A DNA stretch of 43,976 bases, from contig NZ_NMQT01000163.1 of the NCBI RefSeq assembly GCF_002234405.1, forward strand, positions 1 through 43,976, given 5' to 3'. Each line of letters starts with the position of its first letter. Within the stretch, counting starts at the first letter, position 1. Made by a program: the position numbers and the translations under genes. The notes beneath the pieces are model-generated. The model searched no databases. It saw only the letters and a list, made by a program, of their open reading frames with translations, and was not told where the DNA came from. Origin of the DNA: Amycolatopsis thailandensis. Lineage in GTDB: Bacteria > Actinomycetota > Actinomycetes > Mycobacteriales > Pseudonocardiaceae. Positions 17,883 to 24,527 of the stretch are shown here, in pieces.

Positions 17883-18036
17883 CGCTCTCACGGTTTCGGT
17901 GACGGGGACTGGGACACGCCGGAGCGCTACCTTTGTTTTCGGCAGAACGGGGCCGCGCGTTAACGGTTCGGCGCCGGATTCGTCCGATCGGTTCGCGACG
18001 ACAGCAGGGTGTTGTCGCGCTGTGAACGGCATGTTA

Positions 18037-18055
18037 ATTGTCCACAATGGACAAT
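18037..18055. promoter_or_regulatory. Perfect inverted repeat (operator-like) before lipoprotein genes
   Basis: ATTGTCCA and TGGACAAT arms with a 3-nt spacer, in the 308-bp divergent gap 17883-18190. The short-spaced, AT-rich palindrome looks like a dimeric regulator site (MarR/GntR size). A small GGCGGT/ACCGCC hairpin follows at about 18061. Nothing else is recognisable in the gap. Confidence 0.5.
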
Positions 18056-18190
18056 GATTGGGCGGTCCTCGCGTACCGCCACGCGGACGGCGCGATAACC
18101 TCCCGCGAATCGAACGTGGCTCAATGCCACGGCATCGGGCCCGGCCGGGTCAGAATGGGCCGGCCACGACCGGCCGACGAAAGGATCGCC

Positions 18191-18700
18191 TTGCCCGTCT
18201 CGACGACCACGGGAACGTGCCGGCGCCTGTTCGCGGTCTGCGCGATCGCCGCGACGCTCGCCGCCTGTTCGGGCGAAGATCCGCCACCGCCTGTCACCTC
18301 GATGACGGTCTTGCCTCCCACTCCTCCGTCGCCCATCTCCATCACGTCGCTGCCCCCGATTCCGTCGCAGACCGCGCCAAGTCCGTCCACCGCCCCGAAA
18401 CCCACCACCCAGCCGAAACCCGCTGAACCGGTACAGGGTTCGTGCGGGACGGTGACGGCGGCGAGCGGGCTGACCCTCCAGGTGCTCAACGGGCCCGGGG
18501 TCTCCTGCGCGGACGCGACCGGGATCGTCGGCTCGTTCCACAAGAGGATCGCCGGACGCCAGTCCGCCGGCTCGGACGAACCGGTCAGCGAGACCGTCGA
18601 CGGCTGGCTGTGCGTTTCCGGCGCCCCGGCCGCACAAGGCGGTACCAGTTGCAGCAAGGGCGAGCAGAACGTGTTCGCCGCCGTAGTCCCCGTCGAATGA
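18191..18700 (+). CDS. Pro/Thr-rich lipoprotein
   Basis: A protein of 169 residues with TTG start at 18191, preceded by AAAGGA 5 nt upstream; earlier in-frame ATGs lack a ribosome site and lack a sensible signal sequence. The signal peptide ends in a lipobox (Leu-Ala-Ala-Cys). A long Pro/Ser/Thr linker (about residues 35-80) leads to a small domain with four cysteines (GSCGTVTAASGLTLQV, GVSCADA, GWLCVSG, TSCSKGE), presumably two disulfides. The next gene has the same domain pattern (CGEVSG, TECAEA, WTCGSG, TSCSTEDE), so the two are paralogues in a small operon. Surface-exposed, function unknown. Confidence 0.75.
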   Translation: MPVSTTTGTCRRLFAVCAIAATLAACSGEDPPPPVTSMTVLPPTPPSPISITSLPPIPSQTAPSPSTAPKPTTQPKPAEPVQGSCGTVTAASGLTLQVLNGPGVSCADATGIVGSFHKRIAGRQSAGSDEPVSETVDGWLCVSGAPAAQGGTSCSKGEQNVFAAVVPVE

Positions 18701-18723
18701 ACCATCCCCGAGAAGAAGGGCCC

Positions 18724-19101
18724 ATGAAGACCCTCTCCGTACTTCCCGCCGCGCTCGCCGTCGTCCTGCTGAGCGGCTGCGGCGCCGATCCCGCCCCCGC
18801 GGCCGCTCCGCCGCCGTCCTCCCCCGCCGCGGTGCCGGCCGCCGCCGGGACACCCTGCGGCGAGGTCTCCGGGCTCCAGGGCGCGAAGAACAAGGTCGTC
18901 GCGCACGGGAAGACCGAATGCGCCGAAGCGACACAGGTGCTCACGGACTACTTCGCCAAGCTGACGCCCGCCGAAGCCGCGTCACCTCAGGGTCCCGGAC
19001 CGGTGGTGATCGGCGCCTGGACCTGCGGGAGCGGGCCGAACGATCCGGTGACGAGCTGCTCGACCGAGGACGAGCGGCAGATCGAAGCCACCCGGAGCTG
19101 A
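18724..19101 (+). CDS. Small lipoprotein, paralogue of the preceding gene
   Basis: A 125-residue protein with start ATG 18724 after an AAGAAGGG site, 23 bp past the previous stop. The signal peptide has lipobox Leu-Ser-Gly-Cys (about Cys19) and an Ala/Pro linker. The mature domain repeats the four-cysteine pattern of its neighbour (PCGEVSG, ECAEATQV, WTCGSGPND, SCSTEDERQIEA). Tandem duplication is the simplest reading. Lack of any catalytic motif suggests a binding or structural role on the cell surface. Confidence 0.75.
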   Translation: MKTLSVLPAALAVVLLSGCGADPAPAAAPPPSSPAAVPAAAGTPCGEVSGLQGAKNKVVAHGKTECAEATQVLTDYFAKLTPAEAASPQGPGPVVIGAWTCGSGPNDPVTSCSTEDERQIEATRS

Positions 19102-19116
19102 ACACGCCCGGCGGCG

Positions 19117-19548
19117 TCACTCCTTGCGGCGCCGCCAGATCTGCTCCCTCCGACCGAGGACAAGGAGGCTGATCCACATGCCCGACAGCGCCAGGCCGAA
19201 CAGCGAGATCAGCGACAGACCCCAGATCCGCGAGGCCCTCGACTGGTAGGCGACCCCGTCACCGGCGAAGACCCTGTCGCCCTCCGCGACCCTTTCGCCC
19301 TCGATCCTCCCTCGTCCGGCGCGCCCGTCGTCGAACCGCCATTCCACCTCGCAGTAGGGAAGGGGGCCGCTCATCGGCGGCCCTCCCTTCGTGCATCCGG
19401 AGACAGTGGAGACCGTGACGTCCTCGCCGGTCTTCAACTCATGCACGCGATCACCGACGGATCCCACGATGGCCCAGATCAGATAAACGAACGAGACCCC
19501 GGCCAGCACCGAGAAGAGAATCCTGGATTTCCGCGGTTTTCCCGGCAC
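19117..19548 (-). CDS. DUF3592-like membrane protein
   Basis: A protein of 143 residues with two transmembrane helices (about 9-31 and 107-130) bracketing a ~70-residue extracytoplasmic domain (VSGCTKGGPPMSGPLPYCEVEWRFDDGRAGRG...GDRVFAGDGVAYQSRAS). The layout and the EVEWRFDDGR pattern resemble DUF3592 proteins. The start is GTG 19548 with a GGAAAGGA site. Convergent with the lipoprotein pair (15-bp gap). Function unknown. Confidence 0.7.
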   Translation of the reverse strand: MPGKPRKSRILFSVLAGVSFVYLIWAIVGSVGDRVHELKTGEDVTVSTVSGCTKGGPPMSGPLPYCEVEWRFDDGRAGRGRIEGERVAEGDRVFAGDGVAYQSRASRIWGLSLISLFGLALSGMWISLLVLGRREQIWRRRKE

Positions 19549-19644
19549 GAAAGTCCTTTCCGTTCGGCTGTTTGAGCCTATTCACCGAAGCGCCGCGACG
19601 GCACGGGATTTGTGCCCACGTGCTCGCGGTCACCCGAGGACCCC

Positions 19645-19680
19645 TTGCCGTCCGAGGTAAGAGTCGTCTAGACTCAAACT
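19645..19680 (+). promoter_or_regulatory. Promoter with overlapping inverted repeat for the pseudokinase/VWA/PurA-like operon
   Basis: TTGCCG (19645-19650) and TAGACT (19669-19674), 18 bp apart, form a sigma70-like promoter. The inverted repeat GAGTC-gtcta-GACTC (19661-19675) covers the -10 box. The expected transcription start coincides with the ATG at 19681, implying a leaderless mRNA; no ribosome-binding site is visible. Confidence 0.5.
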
Positions 19681-20649
19681 ATGCTCACCAGGGACGAAGC
19701 CGTGACGATGATCGAGAACTCGGTCGACGCGGCCACTCTGTTCGCCCGATACCCCTACCGGGAATTGGCCGCCGTACTTCACCCCGACCGCAATCCCGGC
19801 GACACTCGGGCACACCAGGCGGCCGCGACCCTCAATCGCCACTACGACGACTGGAAACGTGCCCGCCGTCAGACGGTCACCACGGCGACGTCGAGTTACA
19901 CCCTCACCGTTCCGCACGCGGTGGGCAGTATCGCGACGACCTACCGGACCACCGGGCCGCATCTGGTCAAACTCGTCCGGGACCCGGCGCTCAACCCGCT
20001 GATCCACGCCGAGTGGGCGGCGTTGCGCGCTCTCGACGGCTTCACCGAACGGCACCGCTGGCTGCGGCCCTACTACCCGCGGCTGCTCGACACCTCCGGC
20101 CCGGTGGCCAGGGGTGACCGCGCGTTCAGCGTCCTCGATCCGCTCGTCGACGGGTTCGTCACCCTCGCCGACATCGGCGAGGCGTTCCCGGACGGGCTCG
20201 ACGGCCGCGATTACGCCTGGATGCACCGTCGCCTGCTGCGTGCCGTGGCGGGCGCGCATCGCGCGGGTCTCGTCCACGGCCATCTCACCGCGGACAACGT
20301 GCTCGTCCACCCCGGACAGCACGGGATCGTCCTGGTGGGCTGGTCCTTCGCCGTCGAAAGCGGCACCCTCCCGCTGGCGACGGACAACTCGGCCGAGTAT
20401 CCGCCGGAGGTCCACAAAGGACTGCCGATGACCGCGGCCACCGACGTCCACATGCTCCATCGTTTGACGCTTTCCCTGCTGGCGCCCACGGAAACCCGGC
20501 AACGCGAGTTCGCCACGTGGTGCACGCAGGAAGACCCGGCACAGCGACCCGACGTCGTCGACCTCCTCGACGAGTACGACGACCTGCTCGGCGAGCTGTA
20601 CGGCCCCCGCACCTTCCGCCCGTTCATCATCCCCGAGACAGGAGCCTGA
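19681..20649 (+). CDS. J-domain-like/pseudokinase fusion protein
   Basis: A protein of 322 residues. Residues 5-65 look like a minimal DnaJ J-domain: LFARYPYRELAAVLHPDRNPGD with the His34-Pro35-Asp36 loop and a following helix (AAATLNRHYDDWKRA). Residues about 80-290 follow a protein-kinase fold, with a VAIK-like Lys in HLVKLVRDP and a catalytic-loop equivalent HGHLTADNVLV (His199-Gly-His in place of HRD, Thr in place of Lys). The DFG position reads VGW, so catalysis is very unlikely. The C-terminus has the RPDVVDLLDEYDDLL-type end of kinase domains. It is the first gene of a four-gene operon. Related combinations of kinase-like and VWA proteins occur in stress systems such as TerY-P. It probably acts as scaffold or chaperone-recruiting partner (inference). 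Confidence 0.75.
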   Translation: MLTRDEAVTMIENSVDAATLFARYPYRELAAVLHPDRNPGDTRAHQAAATLNRHYDDWKRARRQTVTTATSSYTLTVPHAVGSIATTYRTTGPHLVKLVRDPALNPLIHAEWAALRALDGFTERHRWLRPYYPRLLDTSGPVARGDRAFSVLDPLVDGFVTLADIGEAFPDGLDGRDYAWMHRRLLRAVAGAHRAGLVHGHLTADNVLVHPGQHGIVLVGWSFAVESGTLPLATDNSAEYPPEVHKGLPMTAATDVHMLHRLTLSLLAPTETRQREFATWCTQEDPAQRPDVVDLLDEYDDLLGELYGPRTFRPFIIPETGA

Positions 20650-20651
20650 CC

Positions 20652-21626
20652 ATGGGACACGGACACTGGGACGACAACGCCTACGCCGCCGCGAAGACCT
20701 TCCGCGCGGCGAAGGGCGAGGACGATTTCGGCTACAGCGCCGATCTGCGCGCCAAACCCGCCAAGGACTGGAAGGCCGCGCCCGCGCTCGACCCGAAGAA
20801 CGCCGTCCGGGAATGCCGGGATTCGGCCGATCACAGCGATTCGACGCCGATCGCGGTGCTGTTCGACGTCACCGGCTCGATGCGCCGGGTGCCGCGGATC
20901 ATGCAGGGCAAACTCGGCAAACTGCACGGGCTGCTGAAGCGCCGCGGCTACCTGGCCGACCCGCAGGTGCTGTTCGGCGCGATCGGCGACGCCGACAGCG
21001 ACCGGGTCCCGTTGCAGGTCGGGCAGTTCGAATCGGACAACCGGATGGACGAGCAGCTGCGCACGATGTTCCTCGAAGGCGGTGGCGGCGGGCAGAAGAG
21101 CGAGTCCTACGAACTGGCCGCCTATTTCATGGCCCGGCACGTGGTCACGGACGCCTGGCAGAATCGCGGCCGCAAGGGTTACCTGTTCCTCATCGGTGAC
21201 GAGCTGAACAAGCCGGCGCTGGAGGCCCGCCACATCCGCCGGGTGATCGGCGACGACGTGCGGGAAGACATCGACCCCGCCTCGGTCTACCGGGAGCTGG
21301 CCCGCAAGTGGCACGTCTACTTCGTCCTGCCGAACCAGTCCTCGTACTACAACGACCCGCAGATCGGCGAGCACTGGAGTGGCCTGCTCGGCCAGAACTT
21401 CCTCAAACTCGACGACCCCGGCGCGGTGTGCGAGCTGATCGCGGCCACGATCGGACTGGAGGAACGGGTCGTCGACGTCGACAGGGCGCTCGCCGATCTC
21501 GCGGACGTCGGCTCGGTCGCCGAGAGCAAGGCCGTCGGCAAGGCGCTGGCGAAGCTGGGCACCAAATCGGTCGTCACCTCGGCGGTCCCCGAGCCGGGTG
21601 GCCCGAGCGACGTGGTGCTGCGGTGA
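20652..21626 (+). CDS. VWA-domain protein (TerY-like context)
   Basis: A 324-residue protein beginning 2 nt after the previous stop. The von Willebrand A domain (about 64-260) opens with a MIDAS-type loop Asp72-Val-Thr74-Gly-Ser76 (variant DxTxS) in IAVLFDVTGSMRRVP. It continues through GAIGDADSDRVPLQV, GGGQKSESYELAAYF and YLFLIGDELNKP, then HVYFVLPNQSSYY, matching a family annotated only as VWA protein. The N-terminus (HWDDNAYAAAKTFRAAKGEDDFGYS) is conserved-looking but unknown. Metal-dependent protein binding is the expected activity. It overlaps the PurA-like gene by 4 nt (GTGA), implying stoichiometric expression with the pseudokinase and ligase partners. Confidence 0.85.
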   Translation: MGHGHWDDNAYAAAKTFRAAKGEDDFGYSADLRAKPAKDWKAAPALDPKNAVRECRDSADHSDSTPIAVLFDVTGSMRRVPRIMQGKLGKLHGLLKRRGYLADPQVLFGAIGDADSDRVPLQVGQFESDNRMDEQLRTMFLEGGGGGQKSESYELAAYFMARHVVTDAWQNRGRKGYLFLIGDELNKPALEARHIRRVIGDDVREDIDPASVYRELARKWHVYFVLPNQSSYYNDPQIGEHWSGLLGQNFLKLDDPGAVCELIAATIGLEERVVDVDRALADLADVGSVAESKAVGKALAKLGTKSVVTSAVPEPGGPSDVVLR

Positions 21627-22816
21627 GCCTCCTGGACGGGCACGTGGTGGTCGTCGGGCTCGGTTTCGGCGACGAGGGCAAGGGCGCCGTCGTCGACGCC
21701 CTCTGCGCCGCCCGGCCCACCACCGCCGTCGTCCGCTTCAACGGGGGCGCGCAGGCCGCGCACAACGTCGTCGTGGACGGGCGCCACCACACCTTCAGCC
21801 AGTTCGGGGCGGGCACGTTCGCCGGCGTGCCCACCCACCTGTCGCGGTTCGTGCTGGTCGAGCCGTTCGCGCTGGCGGCGGAAGCCCGGCTGCTCGAAAC
21901 CGGCGGCGTCCGGGATCCGCTTTCGCTGCTGAGTGTGGACGGCCGGGCGCTGCTCACGACGCCGTTCCACATCCACGCCAACCGGGCCAGGGAGGAGGCC
22001 CGTGGCGTGAATCGGCACGGCTCGTGCGGAAAGGGCATCGGCGAGACCGTCTGGTACTCGCTGCTGGCCGGGGCCGTGCCGGGTGAGGTGGTGGAGAACC
22101 AGGAGGTGATCGGGACACCGGGGGAAGCGCCCACGGTCGGCGACTGCGTCCGGCCGTCGGTGCTGCGGCGCAAACTGGACGCGCTCGCGCGGTTCTACGC
22201 GCCGCTCGCCACACCGTCGCACAGCGTGGACGAACTGGTGGCGCTGTACCGCGACTTCGCGGGCGCGGTGCGGATCACCGATGGGGACGAAACGGGTCGG
22301 CTCGCGGACGCCGGACGGCTGGTTTTCGAGGGAGCGCAGGGGGTTCTCCTCGACCAGCACCACGGGTTCCATCCGCATACGACCTGGTCGACCACCACCC
22401 CGCACAACGCCCGCGCACTGCTGGGTGGGCGTCCGCATGCCGTACTGGGGGTCACGCGGACGTACCTCACCCGGCACGGCGCGGGGCCGCTTCCCAGCGA
22501 GTCCGCCGCCGTGCTGGCCCGGTTTCCCGAGGTCCACAACGAAACCGGCGAGTTCCAGGGCGCGTGGCGGGCGGGCCACCTCGACGCGGCGCTACTGGAC
22601 TACGCGCTCGCGGCCTGCGACGGCGTGGACGCGTTCGCGGTGACCCACCTCGACGCGACCGGCCTGCGAGTCGTGCCCGGTGACGGCTCCCCCGCCGTCG
22701 AGCTGCCGGATCCACTGGCGTGGTTCGCCGCGCGGCTGCCGGTGGCTGTCGCCGGGTACGGCCCGGACAGGGCGGGTTACCGGGTCGCGGAGGCAAGGTC
22801 GACAATCTACGCGTGA
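21623..22816 (+). CDS. Divergent adenylosuccinate synthetase (PurA) homologue
   Basis: A protein of 397 residues, shorter than PurA (about 430). Nucleotide and IMP-site features persist: GFGDEGKGAVVD (Asp17 equals catalytic Asp13 of E. coli PurA), GGAQAAHN (His47 equals His41), SCGKGIGE, VFEGAQGVLLD (234-244), and TRTYLTRHGAGPLPSE. The Arg-rich loop that binds aspartate in PurA (TTGRRRR) is replaced by NETGEFQGAWRAG (about 306-318), so a different amino donor or nucleotide is likely. The reaction is presumably GTP/ATP-driven activation and amination of a purine-like substrate; the substrate is unknown. A housekeeping purA would be expected elsewhere. GTGA overlaps join it to the VWA gene and the NUDIX-like gene. 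Confidence 0.85.
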   Translation: MSLLDGHVVVVGLGFGDEGKGAVVDALCAARPTTAVVRFNGGAQAAHNVVVDGRHHTFSQFGAGTFAGVPTHLSRFVLVEPFALAAEARLLETGGVRDPLSLLSVDGRALLTTPFHIHANRAREEARGVNRHGSCGKGIGETVWYSLLAGAVPGEVVENQEVIGTPGEAPTVGDCVRPSVLRRKLDALARFYAPLATPSHSVDELVALYRDFAGAVRITDGDETGRLADAGRLVFEGAQGVLLDQHHGFHPHTTWSTTTPHNARALLGGRPHAVLGVTRTYLTRHGAGPLPSESAAVLARFPEVHNETGEFQGAWRAGHLDAALLDYALAACDGVDAFAVTHLDATGLRVVPGDGSPAVELPDPLAWFAARLPVAVAGYGPDRAGYRVAEARSTIYA

Positions 22817-23445
22817 TCGAGTCGACGCCGGTGTCCGTGGACGTGCTCGTGGTGCGGTTCGCCCCCGGCACCCGCACAGTGCTGCTGGGAATCGCACCGC
22901 GAGCCGCCGAGCCGTTCGCGGGCGAGCTCGCCCTTCCCGGGGTGTTGCTCGGGGTCGGGGAACGGCTGCGGGACGCCGCGGGCCGGGCGGCGGTCACCAA
23001 ACTGGGGCTGCCGCCCGACGCGCTTTCGGCGACGGGACAGCTCGCCACCTTCGACGAGCCGAACCGTGATCCCCGGGGTCCGACGCTTTCGGTCGCCTTG
23101 TGGGCCACCACTTCCCCGGCGCTCGACGATCCGGGGAACGTCGTGTGGGCGCCGTTGGACGAGGTGCCCCCGCTGGCGTTCGACCACGACCGGATCGTGG
23201 CGGACTGCCGTCCGCTGCTGGCCGACAAACTGTGGCGCGACGTCACGTTCACGGCCGGGTTGCTGGGGCCGATCTTCACCACCGCGCAGGCGCTGGACGC
23301 GACCGAGGCACTGACCGGGGACCGCCCCTATCCGGCCAATCTGGGCCGGACCATGGAGCGGGTCCCCGGCTTGCGGCGCACCACGGAACACGCGGCCGCC
23401 CTCCCCAAGGGAGGACGGCCGCCGTCCTTGTGGCGCTGGGAATAG
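22813..23445 (+). CDS. NUDIX-fold protein with degenerate Nudix box and winged-helix-like tail (NrtR-like)
   Basis: A protein of 210 residues starting at GTG in a GTGA overlap. The N-terminal ~130 residues follow the NUDIX fold (VDVLVVRFAPGTRTVLLGI, GELALPGVLL, GPTLSVALWATTS). In the Nudix box, the essential REUxEExGU becomes RAAVTKLGL, losing the metal-binding glutamates, so hydrolysis is unlikely. The C-terminal ~80 residues (GPIFTTAQALDATEALTG... NLGRTMERVPGLRRT... GGRPPSLWRWE) match the winged-helix end of NrtR-type regulators (FT-ELQ-LYEA-LG, GGRPA-LYRF). A ligand-sensing regulator or effector of the operon is the best reading; a product-binding role is also possible. Confidence 0.7.
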   Translation: MIESTPVSVDVLVVRFAPGTRTVLLGIAPRAAEPFAGELALPGVLLGVGERLRDAAGRAAVTKLGLPPDALSATGQLATFDEPNRDPRGPTLSVALWATTSPALDDPGNVVWAPLDEVPPLAFDHDRIVADCRPLLADKLWRDVTFTAGLLGPIFTTAQALDATEALTGDRPYPANLGRTMERVPGLRRTTEHAAALPKGGRPPSLWRWE

Positions 23446-23450
23446 CGGGA

Positions 23451-24209
23451 TCAGATCCCGCAGGCCGAAGCCGACCAGAACCGGCTGGACCGGTGGGCGA
23501 CGTGCGTGTGATCGCTGTGGCCGGGGTAGCCCGGCCCGAGGATCTCACTGAACCCGTGGTTGCGGGCCTGCTTCGCCAGCCCGCAGAAGCCCTGCGAGCC
23601 CGCTCCGAGGTCCACCGCGTCGCCGTAGAGGTGACGGCTGTTGGTCGCGCCGCCGACCGCGTTGTTGCAGGAGACGCTACGGAAGCCGCCGTTGACGGTG
23701 ATCGGCCGGTCACCCATGGCGTGCCGCATCGCCTGCAGCTTCCACATCGACACCAGCGCGTTGGCCTTCGCCGTCGCGGCCGAGACGTTGCCGCCCGACC
23801 AGTCGGAGTTGCACCGGTTCAGTTCGGCGAAGGTGAAGTTGACCGGCGAGCAGTCGTCGTCCTGCAACGCGTAGATCTTCGTGAACGTGGCCGATCCGGC
23901 GATGCCGTCCGCGCCCAGCCCGTAGGCCTGCTGGAAGCGGGTGACCGCGGCCTTGGTGCCCGCGCCGAACTGGCCGTCGATGGCGAGGACGCCACCATAA
24001 CCGGGGTAACCGGCGACCCGGATCTGCAACTGCCGGACGTCCTCACCGGACGCGCCCTCGGACAACGTGCGTCCCCAGCTGTAACAGGCGTCGGAGACAG
24101 ACATTTCGCCCGCCGTCACCGGGCCCGGTACCGCGGCGGCCGGGGCGGCCACCGCGGTACCGAGGCCCGCCACGAGGGCGAGCATCGGCAGGAGGAAACG
24201 AATGCGCAT
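23451..24209 (-). CDS. Secreted zinc D-Ala-D-Ala carboxypeptidase-type M15 peptidase with peptidoglycan-binding domain
   Basis: A protein of 252 residues. A signal peptide (MRIRFLLPMLALVAGLGTAVAAPAAA pattern, about 1-27) is followed by a PG_binding_1 domain (about 40-105; SGEDVRQLQIRVAGYPGYGGVLAIDGQFGAGTKAAVTRFQ). The peptidase M15_3 domain (about 130-250) has the zinc motifs SRHLYGDAVDLG and HSDHTHVAH plus NGGFRS. This is the Streptomyces albus G DD-carboxypeptidase architecture, cleaving D-Ala-D-Ala peptides in the cell wall. The start at 24209 has an AAAGGTG site; the upstream ATG at 24257 lacks a signal sequence. It converges with the NUDIX-like gene with a 5-bp gap. Upstream lie a hairpin and a 21-bp repeat array. 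Confidence 0.93.
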   Translation of the reverse strand: MRIRFLLPMLALVAGLGTAVAAPAAAVPGPVTAGEMSVSDACYSWGRTLSEGASGEDVRQLQIRVAGYPGYGGVLAIDGQFGAGTKAAVTRFQQAYGLGADGIAGSATFTKIYALQDDDCSPVNFTFAELNRCNSDWSGGNVSAATAKANALVSMWKLQAMRHAMGDRPITVNGGFRSVSCNNAVGGATNSRHLYGDAVDLGAGSQGFCGLAKQARNHGFSEILGPGYPGHSDHTHVAHRSSRFWSASACGI

Positions 24210-24310
24210 GACAGGAACACCTTTCAAGGCAGGGAAGGTGAGACCCGTGACCCCCACGGGTTGTCAACGATTCACTGCCCGGGATGCTAACGCGGTTCCT
24301 GCTACCGCGC

Positions 24311-24330
24311 TGTGGGTCGTTCGACCCACA
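24311..24330. promoter_or_regulatory. Near-perfect palindrome upstream of the M15 peptidase gene
   Basis: TGTGGGTCG and CGACCCACA arms separated by TT, about 100 bp before the peptidase start. It may be an operator or a short RNA hairpin; no regulator can be assigned. Confidence 0.4.
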
Positions 24331-24351
24331 CACCCGCTCCGGCGCGGCCGT

Positions 24352-24508
24352 CACGCGTGCTCGAAGACGGAACACGCGTGTTTGAAGCCGTGACTCGCGT
24401 GCTTGAAGGCGGAACACGCGAGTCACGTCTCCAAGCACGCGAGTCACGGCTCTGATCACGCGTGTTCCGCCTTCAAGCACGCGAGTTTCGGGGCTGATCA
24501 CGTGAGTG
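24352..24508. repeat. Array of seven 21-bp units in two orientations
   Basis: Units start every 21 bp at 24352, 24373, 24394, 24415, 24436, 24457 and 24478 (partial at 24499). Nearly all begin CACGCGTG, CTCGCGTG or CACGCGAG. The segment 24394-24420 is an exact 27-bp inverted copy of 24459-24485, and CGTGACTCGCGTG / CACGCGAGTCACG form 13-bp arms nearby. There are no spacers, so it is not CRISPR. Located between the convergent-side end of an acyl-CoA synthetase gene and the upstream region of the peptidase. Confidence 0.85.
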
Positions 24509-24527
24509 TGGCGTGGCGGGGGCGGGG

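Noticed and set aside
24352..24508. Possible CRISPR array
   Set aside because: The 21-bp units abut without spacers, alternate in orientation, and no cas genes are near.
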